Part shown: positions 35,522 through 45,308 of the stretch, piece after piece
How the letters are laid out: every line of letters starts with the position of its first letter
Position numbering within the stretch: position 1 is the first letter of the stretch
NCBI GenBank assembly: GCA_964458015.1
Contig: CAYWGR010000006.1
Coordinates: forward strand, 1 to 60,475
Reading direction: 5' to 3'
DNA: 60,475 nucleotides
DNA from: CAYWGR01 sp964458015
Lineage (GTDB): Bacteria > Planctomycetota > Planctomycetia > Pirellulales > Thermoguttaceae
Translations under genes and position numbers: made by a program
The notes under the pieces: generated by a model
The model's database searches: none
Seen by the model: only the letters and a program-made list of their open reading frames with translations
What the model was told of the DNA's origin: nothing

Positions 35522-36721
35522 CTAGAACAGCTCTGCCGGATCGGCCGCAAGAACTTTACGCATGGCCAAGCAGCCGGAGGCAATACACATCGCGAGCGCG
35601 AGCAGGAACACGGTGGCGGCGCGCGAGAAGTTGAGAACCATCAGCAGGCCCGTCGAATGTGCCAAGACGGCGTAAAGCGCATAGCTCGCCAATACGCCAG
35701 GAATGAAACTTAAGACCGACAGATAGACCGACTCTAGCAGCACGAAGCTGACAAAATAGCTGTTGCGATAGCCCATTGCTTTCAGGGTGGCGAATTCCGG
35801 CATGTGGTCGGCGATATCCGCGTTGATGATTTGGTAGCAGATAATCATGCCTACCAGGAAGCCGATGACCGTGCCCAGCAGGAAAATGTAGCCGACCGGA
35901 GTGCTGTTGCTCCAGAAATTCCGCTCGCGTTCGATCATTTCCGCCTTGGTCAGAACGGTCACATCCGCGGGAAGGTTCATGGCAAGGCGTTGTTTTACCG
36001 CTTGCGGATTCACACCGGCATCCAACTGCACGACGCCCAAATCAACGGCTTCGAGCGGATCGCCGCCGAGGACGCGGTTTGGGAAATACTTTGCGAAATT
36101 CGCAGTGCTCATGAACAAATTGCCGTCGTTGGCGAAATCAGTGCCAAGGCAAAAACTGCCCACGATATGGATCGTACGACCTGCCAACGTAACATCCTGC
36201 CACTGCGACCAAGGTGTGCGGGAACCGGACGGACCATAGACCGATTTATTCTTCTCGTCGATCAGGACAGCGCCTGGTTGTTTCAACTTGTCGGCGGCTT
36301 GTTTGACGGCGGGAATCAACATGACGGGATCGGCCGGATCATAGGCCAGCACACGGATGGGATACGCCCGCGAGCGAGTGTTGGCATTGCAATCGTCGGG
36401 TTGTTTCCAAACGGCCCGGGGACGTTCGATATACAGAGGGTATGCCGCTCGAATGCCTTCATACGCACGGGCTTGGTAGAGCCGTTTGATCGAGAAGGAT
36501 TGGTTGGCCGGCAAGGCATAGCGGGCCTTGGCCACAATGACTAGATCGGCGTCGAGTTCCTGAAGGATTTGCACCGTGCTGTCGAACAGGGCGTTTTTGA
36601 AGCCCGTTTGCATGAACATCAACACCACGGCGAAACCGATGCCCGAGACCGCCACCGCGAGACGACGGCGGTCGTGCGTCAGATTGCGCCAAGCCAGCGG
36701 TATGCGGTGCGGGAATATCAT
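35522..36721 (-). CDS. DevC-like ABC transporter permease (first copy)
   Basis: A 399-residue FtsX/MacB-type permease. One N-terminal membrane helix ('LAVAVSGIGFAVVLMFMQTGF'), a large periplasmic domain (about 45-255, containing 'IHIVGSFCLGTDFANDGNLF'), then three C-terminal helices ('VGYIFLLGTVIGFLVGMIICYQI', 'YFVSFVLLESVYLSVLSFIPG', 'VFLLALAMCIASGCLAMRKV'). It ends with 'ADPAELF', as does its paralogue. It belongs with DevB-type adaptors in ATP-driven export of glycolipids in cyanobacteria. The gene follows the second permease after one base. No ATPase gene follows. Confidence 0.88.
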   Translation of the reverse strand: MIFPHRIPLAWRNLTHDRRRLAVAVSGIGFAVVLMFMQTGFKNALFDSTVQILQELDADLVIVAKARYALPANQSFSIKRLYQARAYEGIRAAYPLYIERPRAVWKQPDDCNANTRSRAYPIRVLAYDPADPVMLIPAVKQAADKLKQPGAVLIDEKNKSVYGPSGSRTPWSQWQDVTLAGRTIHIVGSFCLGTDFANDGNLFMSTANFAKYFPNRVLGGDPLEAVDLGVVQLDAGVNPQAVKQRLAMNLPADVTVLTKAEMIERERNFWSNSTPVGYIFLLGTVIGFLVGMIICYQIINADIADHMPEFATLKAMGYRNSYFVSFVLLESVYLSVLSFIPGVLASYALYAVLAHSTGLLMVLNFSRAATVFLLALAMCIASGCLAMRKVLAADPAELF

Positions 36722-36722
36722 C

Positions 36723-37879
36723 TTAAAACAAATCGGCGGGGTCGGCCGAGCGGACTTTCCGCAGGGCGCCCAGGCCGGAAATCGTACACATGAAGATCGA
36801 AAGACCTAAAACGAAAAACACGCGAGTCCATGTAAGATCCATCGGAATCCGCGCGGCTGTTCGCGTCAATGCATAGAGCGCCGCGGAAACGGCGAGCCCG
36901 GGCAGGAATCCCATCACGGCCAACGCCAACGCCTGCTGCAAAACCACCGAGGCCAAATAGCGGCCGCTGTAGCCGATGGCTTTCAGCGTGGCGTACTCGG
37001 GCAGATGGTTGGCCACGTCGCTCGACAGCACTTGGTAGACAATGGCCGTGCCCACGACCATCGCGACGACGACCCCCAACTGGAAAATCAAGCCGATCGA
37101 AGTTTCCCAAACCCAGTGACGAATTTCGCCGCTTAACACATCGGCCCGGGTTAATACTTCCACATCACCGGGCAATCGATTGCGCAGTGCGGCCGCGACT
37201 GCGTCTGCATCCGCATTGGATTGAAGCTTCACGAGTCCCAGGCTCACTTCGTTCGGCGCCTGCTGCGGACGCATCCGTTGGAAACCTTGCAGGTCGATGA
37301 TCGCGGCGCCATCGGCGACAAANNNNNNNNNNCGAGCTTGAAACAGCCGGCGATTTGCACGGAACGCTGAGCAAGTTCGGTCTCGACGCCGATGTCGGCT
37401 TCACCAAACCGTTGACCGTCGGAGGGACCGAATTCGCGACGCGATTTGCAGTCGATCAGCACGGACTCGGGAGTAGTCAGCAGGGCCAGCTTGTGTTGAA
37501 TATCCTCGACGCGAAAAATTGCATCATTCGGATTGATGCCGATCACCAGCATCGCGCGCCGGCTGCCGTTCTGCGGATTGCGCCAGAAGTCGGAAGTCAG
37601 ATAGATCGCGGTCGTGCGACTTACACCGGGCGTGGCCTCGACCTGATCGAGCCGGTTGAGGGGAAAAGTTCGCGAGGACACCAAATGCAAATAATGACGC
37701 GACCGGACGAGAATATCGAAATCCAAGGCATCGAAGACCAGCGATGCGCTTTGTTCGGCCGATCCCAAAAAGCCCAACTGCATGAAGATCAAGACGACGG
37801 CAAAAGCCACCCCCGCCACGGCCAAGGCGGTCCGTGTCTTGCTATGGACCAGATTCAGCCAGGCAAGGGGGATTCGCAT
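36723..37879 (-). CDS. DevC-like ABC transporter permease (second copy, split by a scaffold gap)
   Basis: About 384 residues after correction. N-terminal part (37879 to the gap): 'MRIPLAWLNLVHSKTRTALAVAGVAFAVVLIFMQLGFLG'; after the gap 'FVADGAAIIDLQGFQRMRPQQAPNEV' and C-terminal helices ending 'SADPADLF'. Ten Ns at 37323-37332 put the halves out of frame. Aligned with the neighbouring paralogue ('FCLGTDFANDG'), the missing part is the end of Gly plus Thr-Asp, eight bases. It is closely related to the other permease, suggesting a heterodimeric exporter. Confidence 0.88.
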
Positions 37880-37894
37880 GGAAATTGGGATTGG

Positions 37895-38908
37895 TTAATC
37901 CTTCTTTTCGAACCGCACATCGACCTGAAGATTGCTGAGACGGTCAACCAGCTTGGCGGCTTCCTCGTTCAGTTGTACGCGAACTTCCACCACGTGGCGA
38001 TCGGCCGGCGCGAACGGATCGACGCTCTTCAAGACCGGCGTGCTGATCATCTGGCCGACGCGGGCGACCGTGCCCTGCAAAGCTTTGTCGGCATAGGGCG
38101 GCGAAAACGCCTTGCTGGTTACGAAAGCTTTCTGCCCCCGGCGGATGTTGCATATCTCGTTTTCGTAGACCTCGGCAATGACGACCATCTGCCGCAGATC
38201 GGCCATTTGCAAGATCGGTTTGGCGCCAATGGTTTCGCCCGGCCGGGCATGAATCTTCAGGATCGTTCCGTCGCAAGGGGCCGTGACCAACGTCTTCTGA
38301 TATTTTGTTTCCGCCAGTTTCAACTCCAATTGGGCGGCCTCTAGGCTTAGTTCATTCGCCCGAAGCAATTGTTGCAGAGCAGCTTGGGCCGACTCCAGTT
38401 CGGTCTCGGCTTGTTGGACCAACAGCGCCTGGCGCTCTCGCTCTTGATCGCTGATTAAATCTTTCGACAAGCTATTGATTCGCTGCTGGTCTTTTCGAGC
38501 CAAAGCAAGACCGACGGTTAAGAGCTTGATTTTCTGCCGATGAGCATCCGTCGTAAGGCCGGCGGCTTCCGCTTTTTTGACGTTCAAACGTGCGGCATCC
38601 AATTCAAGTTGGCGCAAAACCCGACTATCGAGTTCGGCCAACAACGAGCCTTTTTTCACCTGGGCCCCTTCTTCGACCAACAGACGACCAAGCCGATCGC
38701 CCATCATCGCGCCGACATCCAAGATCCCGGCGGCAGGTTCGATTCGCCCCATGCCGACCACGGACGATGATTGATCGGCAGTGCTTTTGCCGTCCGACTT
38801 CGTTTCCGTCGAGAATCGTTCCATCAGATTGGGCGCAATGGTATGGGCATACCATCCGGCAGCAACGCCGATCACTAGAAATAGGATTGCAAAAAAGATG
38901 TTTTTCAT
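37895..38908 (-). CDS. DevB/HlyD-type membrane fusion protein
   Basis: A 337-residue periplasmic adaptor: N-terminal anchor ('MKNIFFAILFLVIGVAAGWYA'), lipoyl-like half-motifs ('GRIEPAAGILDVGAMMGDRLGRLLVEEGAQVKKGSLLAELD' and 'VTAPCDGTILKIHARPGETIG'), a long coiled-coil hairpin between them (about residues 80-190), then the beta-barrel and membrane-proximal parts. It would link the two DevC-like permeases to an outer membrane factor. First gene of the three-gene set. Confidence 0.9.
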   Translation of the reverse strand: MKNIFFAILFLVIGVAAGWYAHTIAPNLMERFSTETKSDGKSTADQSSSVVGMGRIEPAAGILDVGAMMGDRLGRLLVEEGAQVKKGSLLAELDSRVLRQLELDAARLNVKKAEAAGLTTDAHRQKIKLLTVGLALARKDQQRINSLSKDLISDQERERQALLVQQAETELESAQAALQQLLRANELSLEAAQLELKLAETKYQKTLVTAPCDGTILKIHARPGETIGAKPILQMADLRQMVVIAEVYENEICNIRRGQKAFVTSKAFSPPYADKALQGTVARVGQMISTPVLKSVDPFAPADRHVVEVRVQLNEEAAKLVDRLSNLQVDVRFEKKD

Positions 38909-39157
38909 AATCTGGTGCAAAGACCCCTCTGAAAGGCGGGTGGCGGCAGACGGCCCCCAGGGGCGACACGCTGCTGGCCAAGTATAGCATTGCCTAACAA
39001 GCCTGACGAGTGCCGCATTTTAACCGGGCAGGAAGACCGTAAATCCCATTCCTTGGGTTGGGAATAGGCATGGCTTTGGCAAAGTTCCAGAATGGCGGAT
39101 TATTTTTGCCATTCCGGCGGATTTGTATTCTGTAGATGCCTTCGAATCCATTGGGAT

Positions 39158-41275
39158 TCAGGTTTTCGGCCGGGTAAGCGGACGAAATTGAGGGGCGGCG
39201 TGCGCGGCGTTGCGAACGGCATCGACGGCCTCTTGGTAGAAGGTCTGCTGGGCGCGAACGCCGTGCCCCTGACGCGAGATTTTTTCGTAGGTTCCGTCGC
39301 TTGTCAAACGCCAAGCCTTCGTATCGTCGTTGAAATAAGTTTCCAAGGCCGCGATGAGCCGCCGCCGGTGCTTGGGGTCAATGATAGGAAAGAGCAATTC
39401 AAGTCGCTTGCTTAGATTGCGCTGCATCCAATCGGCGCTGCTGAGATACACTTCTTCGTGGCCGCCGTTGCGGAAGTAAAACACCCGGGCGTGTTCCAAA
39501 AAACGGTCGATGATCGAGCGGACTTCGATATTTTCGGAAACGTTGCGCAAACCGGGACGCAGACAGCAGATGCCGCGGACATTCAATAGAACCTTCACGC
39601 CGGCTTGGCCGGCACGATAGAGCGCGCGGCAAATTTCCGGATCTTGCAGCGAATTGACTTTGGCCATGATCAAGCCGGGCCGGTCGGGCGTCGAGGCTTG
39701 GATTTCACGGTCGATCAGATCGATGAATTTTTGCCGCAGACCGACGGGAGCAACCGCCAATTTCGCCCAACCTATAGCCTCGGAGCAGCCGGTCAAGAGA
39801 TTAAAAAACGAAGCGACATCCAGCACGATTTCCCGATCGCAGGTCATTAGCCCGATGTCGGAATACATACGTGCGGTGCGGTCGTTGTAATTGCCCGTGG
39901 CCAGATGCACGAAGCGTTGGATGCGTTGCCCCTGGCGGCGGACGATAAGAAGCGCCTTCGCGTGCGTTTTCAGACCGGCGACGCCGTAGATGACATGGAC
40001 GCCGGCGTCTTCCAAGCGGCGTGCCCAGTTCACATTGCGCCACTCGTCGAAGCGAGCCTTAAGTTCCACCAGCGCGGTCACCTCCTTGCCGTTTTGGGCA
40101 GCCCGGGCCAATGCCCGAACGATCGGAGAATCGCCGCTCGTCCGATAGAGCGTTTGTTTGATGGCCAAAACCTGTGGATCTTCGGAAGCCTGCTCGATCA
40201 GTTGCACGACAGGATCGAAGCTTTCGTAGGGATGGAACAGAAGCACGTCATGGCTCTGGATCGTTTCCCATAGATTATCGCTGTCAAGCAGATCGCGAGG
40301 AGGCTGTGCCGGCCAATCGTCGATTTTCAAGTTGTCGAAACCACGCTGGTTGACCAACTCCATCAAAGTCGCGGATTCCTGGGGACCGTCCACTTCATAG
40401 ACTTCGGCAGTGCCCAAATTCAGCCATTCGGCCAATGCCTGTTTCAACCGAGGATCGCAAGGAGCGGAAATGGTCAGGCGGACGGGAATGCGGCGTCGCC
40501 GGGCCAACACGGCCTCTTCCATCGCATGCAGTAGGTCGTCGATTTCCTCGTCGTCCTGAAGCACGACATCGGCGTCGCGCGTAATGCGGAAGGCGGCCGT
40601 GCTGATGACTTCGCCGTCAGGAGACAGGGACGACAGATTTGCGGCGATGACGTCCGATACCCTCGCGAAATGCACGTCTTTATCCGATGGAATCGAAACG
40701 AGCCGCGGCAATTGGGCGGGGACGGGCACCACCAAAAGCCGTTCGGCCGGCTGACCGCTTTCACCGGCGATTTTCAGGACTGCCGCCACATGCAGTTGCA
40801 GATTCGGCAACAACGGGCGCGGCGTTAGTTCTTCAATGGCCAACGGCGTCAGAATGGGCTCGATTTCGCGCATAAAATAGGATTGGAGATACTGCCGCTG
40901 CTCACCGGTCCATTCCGACGGTTCCCAAACATGCAAGCCGTGTTCCGACAGTTTCGACAATACATCTCGAACGCCGGCCGCTTGCTCTTCGATCATTTGG
41001 TGAACGCGACGACCAATGGCGGTCAATTGTTCGGCGGGCGTCAGCCCCGAGGCATCGCGGCGGCGGATTTTGGCCGCCCGGCGCCGCATGAGCCACGCCA
41101 CGCGCACCAGAAAAAATTCGTCCAAGTTCGAGCCGACGATGGCCAAAAACTTCAAACGTTCCAGAAGCGGCAGCGATTCGGTAAGCCCCTCTTGAAGCAC
41201 ACGGTTGTTGAACTCAAGCCAGCTCAACTCGCGATTGATGAACAGTTCGGGAGATTTGAGGTTTTTTTTCTTCAC
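39158..41275 (-). CDS. ppk1: Polyphosphate kinase 1
   Basis: Makes inorganic polyphosphate from ATP, reversibly. About 705 residues: N domain 'NRELSWLEFNNRVLQEG', head domain, and two PLD-like catalytic domains. The autophosphorylated histidine is in 'AGLKTHAKALLIVRR', a second in 'RFVHLATGNYNDRTARMYSDIGL', and the equivalent of E. coli His592 in 'FLEHARVFYFRNGGHEEVYLSSADWM'. Arg and Lys of the phosphate site ('QTLYRTSGDSPIV') are present. The GTG at 41275 begins the family N-terminus two bases from the ppx stop and seven bases after GGAAGAG. Third gene of a polyphosphate operon. Confidence 0.95.
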   Translation of the reverse strand: MKKKNLKSPELFINRELSWLEFNNRVLQEGLTESLPLLERLKFLAIVGSNLDEFFLVRVAWLMRRRAAKIRRRDASGLTPAEQLTAIGRRVHQMIEEQAAGVRDVLSKLSEHGLHVWEPSEWTGEQRQYLQSYFMREIEPILTPLAIEELTPRPLLPNLQLHVAAVLKIAGESGQPAERLLVVPVPAQLPRLVSIPSDKDVHFARVSDVIAANLSSLSPDGEVISTAAFRITRDADVVLQDDEEIDDLLHAMEEAVLARRRRIPVRLTISAPCDPRLKQALAEWLNLGTAEVYEVDGPQESATLMELVNQRGFDNLKIDDWPAQPPRDLLDSDNLWETIQSHDVLLFHPYESFDPVVQLIEQASEDPQVLAIKQTLYRTSGDSPIVRALARAAQNGKEVTALVELKARFDEWRNVNWARRLEDAGVHVIYGVAGLKTHAKALLIVRRQGQRIQRFVHLATGNYNDRTARMYSDIGLMTCDREIVLDVASFFNLLTGCSEAIGWAKLAVAPVGLRQKFIDLIDREIQASTPDRPGLIMAKVNSLQDPEICRALYRAGQAGVKVLLNVRGICCLRPGLRNVSENIEVRSIIDRFLEHARVFYFRNGGHEEVYLSSADWMQRNLSKRLELLFPIIDPKHRRRLIAALETYFNDDTKAWRLTSDGTYEKISRQGHGVRAQQTFYQEAVDAVRNAAHAAPQFRPLTRPKT

Positions 41276-41276
41276 T

Positions 41277-42857
41277 TTACATCTCTTCCAAACGAATTTT
41301 GACGCCGTAGATATCTTCAAAGAGATCGCCCTTGCTTTGCATGGCGCGTTCTTCCAGCAGCAGATCGCGGCCTTTGGGCAAGAGAACGATCAATTCGTCG
41401 CCGTGGCGCTGAAATTGGATGTCGGACGGGCGGCGGCGATGGCCGCGGATCATGGCGTCGGCCACGCGCAGCAACGCCGCCAGCTTGTTGACCATCACGC
41501 GCGATTCCCGCTGAAGGGCCATATAGGCCGGATGCGACGTGCGAGGCACGCTGCGGCGATGATACCGGGCGATCTGCGAAACCAGAATGATCTCGCCGCG
41601 ATTGAGCCCGAATATCTCGGAATTGGCAATCAGGTACTCGCTGTGTTTGTGGTGGGCGCGGCTGCTGACGTATCCGCCGATCTCATGCAGAATCGCCGCC
41701 ACGCGCAGCAGCAGGCGATAGCGGGAATTCAATCCGTGGTCGGGCTGGTACAGGTCGAACAATCGTACCGCCACTTCGGCCACATTGCCGGCATGGTCCA
41801 AATCGACGTGATACTTTTCCGCAATTGCCGTGGCGGAATGAATCACTCCGGCCGCCAGCGATATATCCTCCTGGCCGGTCACTTCGCGCGCCAATTCGAG
41901 CAAAAGCCCGTCACGCATCGAAACGTGCGACACGATCATCTGCGGGGCTTTGGTCCGATGCAAAAGATTTTGATAAACCAACAAAGCCGGATTCAGGGTC
42001 TCCGCCTCGGCAAACGGGAGGCCGAAACGTTTGGATAATTCCTCGGCGGTAAAACGTTCGCAACGGTCCACCAGCTTGTCGAATGCGGCCGGTTCAATGA
42101 CCGTCAGGTCCGCCGAATCGGTGGGCTTGCCGATTTCGCGCGCGGCAAAACGAGCGTCGCCTCCCACGGCCACGAACGAATCGATTTCTTCCAAGGGCAG
42201 GCTTTGCAACGTGGCCAAGGCGTTGGAAATATGCTGGCGCAGCAGATCGGCCGAACGCCGGGGCGATTCCTCGTTCGTGGCGAACACCTCTTGGAGGCGG
42301 ATCGAGCCAAGCCGAAGACTCTGGGAGGTGGCGATTTCGCCGTTTTCCAATAACGTCAGAAGAGTGCTGCCCCCGCCCACGTCGGCGATCAGGGTTTGGC
42401 GTTCATTGACGCCCAGGGCGTTGCCCACTGCTTGGCGCACGGCCGAAACCGGGAGCCGGCTTTCCTCAGAGGTGGCGATCACTTAGACATTAAGCCGAGT
42501 GGCCATGAAGACGCGGGCGAGGAAGGTTTCGCCGTGGGCGGCTTCGCGCCCGGCCGTGGGGGCCACGGGCCGAATCTTCTCGACTTTGTATAAGTCCAGC
42601 AGTTGGCGATAATCGCGCAGCACTTGGACGGCGGCACGCATGCTTTCACCGCCCAGGCGTCCGCGGCAGAAGGTGTCTTGCCCCAGCCGCACGGCCCGCT
42701 GGACTTGTTCGAGCACTTCGATGCGCCCGTCGGAAAAGACCTCGGCAATGACCATCCGCAAGGCGTTGGCGCCAACATCAATGGCCGCCACGACTTTGGC
42801 GGTAACGTCGTCCGGAATTTCAGGGGGGGTATGCTCCATGCGATCTATTGTTTCCAT
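41277..42857 (-). pseudogene. ppx: Exopolyphosphatase Ppx/GppA interrupted by an in-frame TAA
   Basis: A Ppx/GppA phosphatase that hydrolyses polyphosphate or pppGpp, here broken into two open parts in the same frame. The N-part (42857-42483) holds 'VAAIDVGANALRMVIAEV', the first phosphate-binding motif. TAA at 42485-42483 follows 'MATRLNV'; the next codons read 'VIATSEESRLPVSAVRQAV', where the family has V-E-V-I-x-G-x-E-E-A-R, so a GAA codon appears to have become TAA. The C-part has 'LIADVGGGSTLLTLL', 'FVAVGGDARFAAR' and the HD-like C-domain 'ILHEIGGYVSSRAHHKHS'. Translation could restart at GTG 42482. The ATG at 42857 overlaps the CHAD stop. Confidence 0.85.
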
Positions 42858-43942
42858 CAAGAGCCGGCGGTCAAGAGCGATTTATTGGAGGACGGCTGCT
42901 CGTTGCCCGGGGGCGATGGCAATGCATCGGCAACGGCTTCGGTTGGGGGTGATTTCGGGGCGTCTGGCTCGGCAGTTGCGTTATGGAGGACGTTTTTACC
43001 GGGGATGGAAACCGCGGCAATCAGATCGTCCCAAAAACGCCGTTTCTCGAGGTCGGCCCAAAAATCGACCAACTCGCCGAATACGGTTTGGCGCCATCGA
43101 CGACGGTCTTCACATAGATACTCAATCCCCGGTCTCAACCGCGCGAGACGCCCGGCGTGACCGAACAGCCGTATCGCCCTTTTGCGCTGCCGCGCGGTAA
43201 AGTCGTCGAGGTGCTCGATCCATACGTCGCAATCGTGAACGTCGCCCAGCAACGATTGGATATTTTTAACGGCTTCCACAAAAACATCGAGCCGGCTGGG
43301 ATAGAGCGGCTTGGAAATTTCCAAGGTATAACGCAGTCGTTTGGCGGCGATCCGCATGGCATGATGCCGCTGCCGGTCTTCAGGATCCGACAGGCTGTCT
43401 TGATACTGCAACAGCCGATCGAGCTGCCGGCGGATATGTTGTTCGGTTTGGGCGAGCACCTCCGGCGAGGAAATGGTTATTGCCTCGGCGGGCGAGCCGC
43501 GTAAGATACGCCGACTATGTCGCCGCATCTGACGCAGCGTTCCATCCTGCTCCAGACGATCCACGGCTTTGACGACTTTACGCTGCAGTCGTTCGCGCCG
43601 CCGTTCCAGTCGAATCAGAATGCCGGCAATCCCAGGAAAACAGGCGGGCGTGTTCAAGGCCGATAGAAGACCGCAGAGAAAATCAATTTGAACGTCGCAA
43701 TCCCGCGCACTGCCCAATTTCGAGGTCGTGCGGCGGATGGCTTTCCGCCATTGTCGCAACAGCCGAGCGGGAAAGCAGTCGTCGAACATTTTCAACCCAG
43801 CTCGAAGCCGCCGCGTGGCAACGCGCGCTCGGTGAACGAACTCGATATCTTCCGCGGCACGCAGGCCGTCGAGTTGTTCGGCCAGTTGCTTTGCCTGCCG
43901 GCGCAGGTACTTCGCGGCGAGTAGTTGATAACTGGTATTCAT
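42857..43942 (-). CDS. CHAD-domain polyphosphate-binding protein
   Basis: A 361-residue protein made of a CHAD domain, an all-helical fold with conserved histidines and basic residues that binds polyphosphate: 'FVHRARVATRRLRAGLKMF', 'RDCDVQIDFL', 'HHAMRIAAKRLRYTLEI', 'LLGDVHDCDVWIEHL'. It has an acidic, proline-rich C-terminal tail. First gene of the operon CHAD-ppx-ppk1, overlapping ppx by one base (TGATG). The context strongly supports a role on polyphosphate granules. Confidence 0.93.
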   Translation of the reverse strand: MNTSYQLLAAKYLRRQAKQLAEQLDGLRAAEDIEFVHRARVATRRLRAGLKMFDDCFPARLLRQWRKAIRRTTSKLGSARDCDVQIDFLCGLLSALNTPACFPGIAGILIRLERRRERLQRKVVKAVDRLEQDGTLRQMRRHSRRILRGSPAEAITISSPEVLAQTEQHIRRQLDRLLQYQDSLSDPEDRQRHHAMRIAAKRLRYTLEISKPLYPSRLDVFVEAVKNIQSLLGDVHDCDVWIEHLDDFTARQRKRAIRLFGHAGRLARLRPGIEYLCEDRRRWRQTVFGELVDFWADLEKRRFWDDLIAAVSIPGKNVLHNATAEPDAPKSPPTEAVADALPSPPGNEQPSSNKSLLTAGS

Positions 43943-44117
43943 GGCGCTATTTCATTGTAGCAAAGAAAATAGCACCTGTCATTGGGGGGGGGCGTGGGTG
44001 GAAATTCCCAACAATCCCTACAAGCTCAGAGGCCTAATAAATGCATTGTGCGGCATTTTCCGACGGTCCGGAACGCAGCCCGTTAGACATTCCTTTTTTC
44101 CGCAAGAAGCGCCGCGG

Positions 44118-44855
44118 TCATTGAGCCGGCGCGCGGACGCGAATGTTGCGGTAAGCCACTGGGCCGTGGTCGCCTTGGAAAAAAAGCGGACCTGCGGCAT
44201 GTTCCGCCTGGTGCCAATAATGGCCCGTTGGATGAGCGACCTCGACGTTCTCATGCACGAGCTTGCCGTTGATCGCGACTTTCATGAATCGGGCGTTTTC
44301 GGTCTTGCGTCCGTTCTTGTCGAAACGCGGCGCGCGAAAAACGATTTCCAATGTTTGCCATTGGCCCGGCGCTTTGGCGGCATTCACATGCGGGGCAATG
44401 CCCTTGTCGATGTGGTAATACTTGGGCGGATTCAGTTCGAGTTCCGCGCGGGGGTAGATGCCTCCGCATTCATTCCCCGTCAACCCAGTTGCCTGCCAAG
44501 AATCACAGATTTGAATTTCGTAAAGGCCATGCAGCTTGACGCCGGAATTGGATCCGGCTGGAATGAAAAATTCCAACGCCACTTCGATATCGCCCCATTG
44601 CTTATTGGTGATAAGGTTTTCGGTTACGCCTGTTTTACCGTTGATTAAAATTCCGCGACCGGATTCACCGATCAGGTGTCTCGAATTTTTGGGATCCACG
44701 CGGACGCCGCCGGCCTCGAACCAATCGCCAGTCGGCGGTCGAAAAGACTTCAGATCGCCGGACAACGTCGTCCAATCGTCGCCGACCGAGACCGAGGCGA
44801 CCGACAGTAAGAGCCCCCCAAGAATGCCAACTGACGCCAGGGTGCATCGAGACAT
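44118..44855 (-). CDS. DUF1080 (3-keto-disaccharide hydrolase-like) exported protein
   Basis: A 245-residue secreted protein with signal peptide ('LASVGILGGLLLSVASVSVGDD'). The LamG-like jelly roll contains 'QWGDIEVALEFFIPAGSNSGVKLHGLYEIQICDS', 'TGNECGGIYPRAEL', 'QWQTLEIVFRAPRFDKNGRKTENA' and ends 'GDHGPVAYRNIRVR', all family hallmarks. Members are abundant in planctomycetes and act on sugars, some with keto-glycoside hydrolase activity. GGAG lies upstream of the ATG. Confidence 0.9.
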   Translation of the reverse strand: MSRCTLASVGILGGLLLSVASVSVGDDWTTLSGDLKSFRPPTGDWFEAGGVRVDPKNSRHLIGESGRGILINGKTGVTENLITNKQWGDIEVALEFFIPAGSNSGVKLHGLYEIQICDSWQATGLTGNECGGIYPRAELELNPPKYYHIDKGIAPHVNAAKAPGQWQTLEIVFRAPRFDKNGRKTENARFMKVAINGKLVHENVEVAHPTGHYWHQAEHAAGPLFFQGDHGPVAYRNIRVRAPAQ

Positions 44856-45308
44856 GAAAATACTCCAGGGCAGGTGAAATATCGCGGGTTTGTGAATAGC
44901 GGCATTTTAATCCATTGCCGCTGGGCGGTCCACTACCGCGAGATCGGCCCTGCAAGCGGGGCAAATGTGAAATCTCGACATCGAGTTCGCTAAAACATCG
45001 AGCTGTTTGAGCGTTTCAACAGCGGTGATGTCGGTCGGCACCGAGCATAACGATGACCTATTGGGGCTCAGATAAGCAATGTCGGCAGGCCGACCAACGA
45101 AAGGCTGGTAAAGAGATCGTCCGCCTTTCGCATCTCCCCTCGCCCGTTTACGGGAGAGGGGCCGGGGGTGAGGGTGGTATGCCTCCCAAAAACCGTCGTT
45201 TTGTTTTTCGTAAACCATTATCCCATATAGTCGCGAAAGGCGGACGATCTCTAAACAGGAGTTTGTGGTCTAACACAATCCGGCATTACTTACCTGAGCA
45301 GCAAGAAA
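44856..45308. other. Intergenic region with a GC-rich hairpin repeat
   Basis: About 450 bases without a convincing gene. The one structured element is at 45136-45161, CCCCTC pairing with GAGGGG around an inner CCCG/CGGG, followed by a G-rich tract. Downstream at about 45204 occurs TTGTTTTTCGT, an 11-mer also present beside the aroB terminator (31261-31271). Confidence 0.5.

Noticed and set aside
1262..42485. Stop-codon recoding as the cause of in-frame stops
   Set aside because: The three interrupted genes carry TGA, TAG and TAA respectively and all other genes use these as normal stops, so recoding of one codon cannot explain them.
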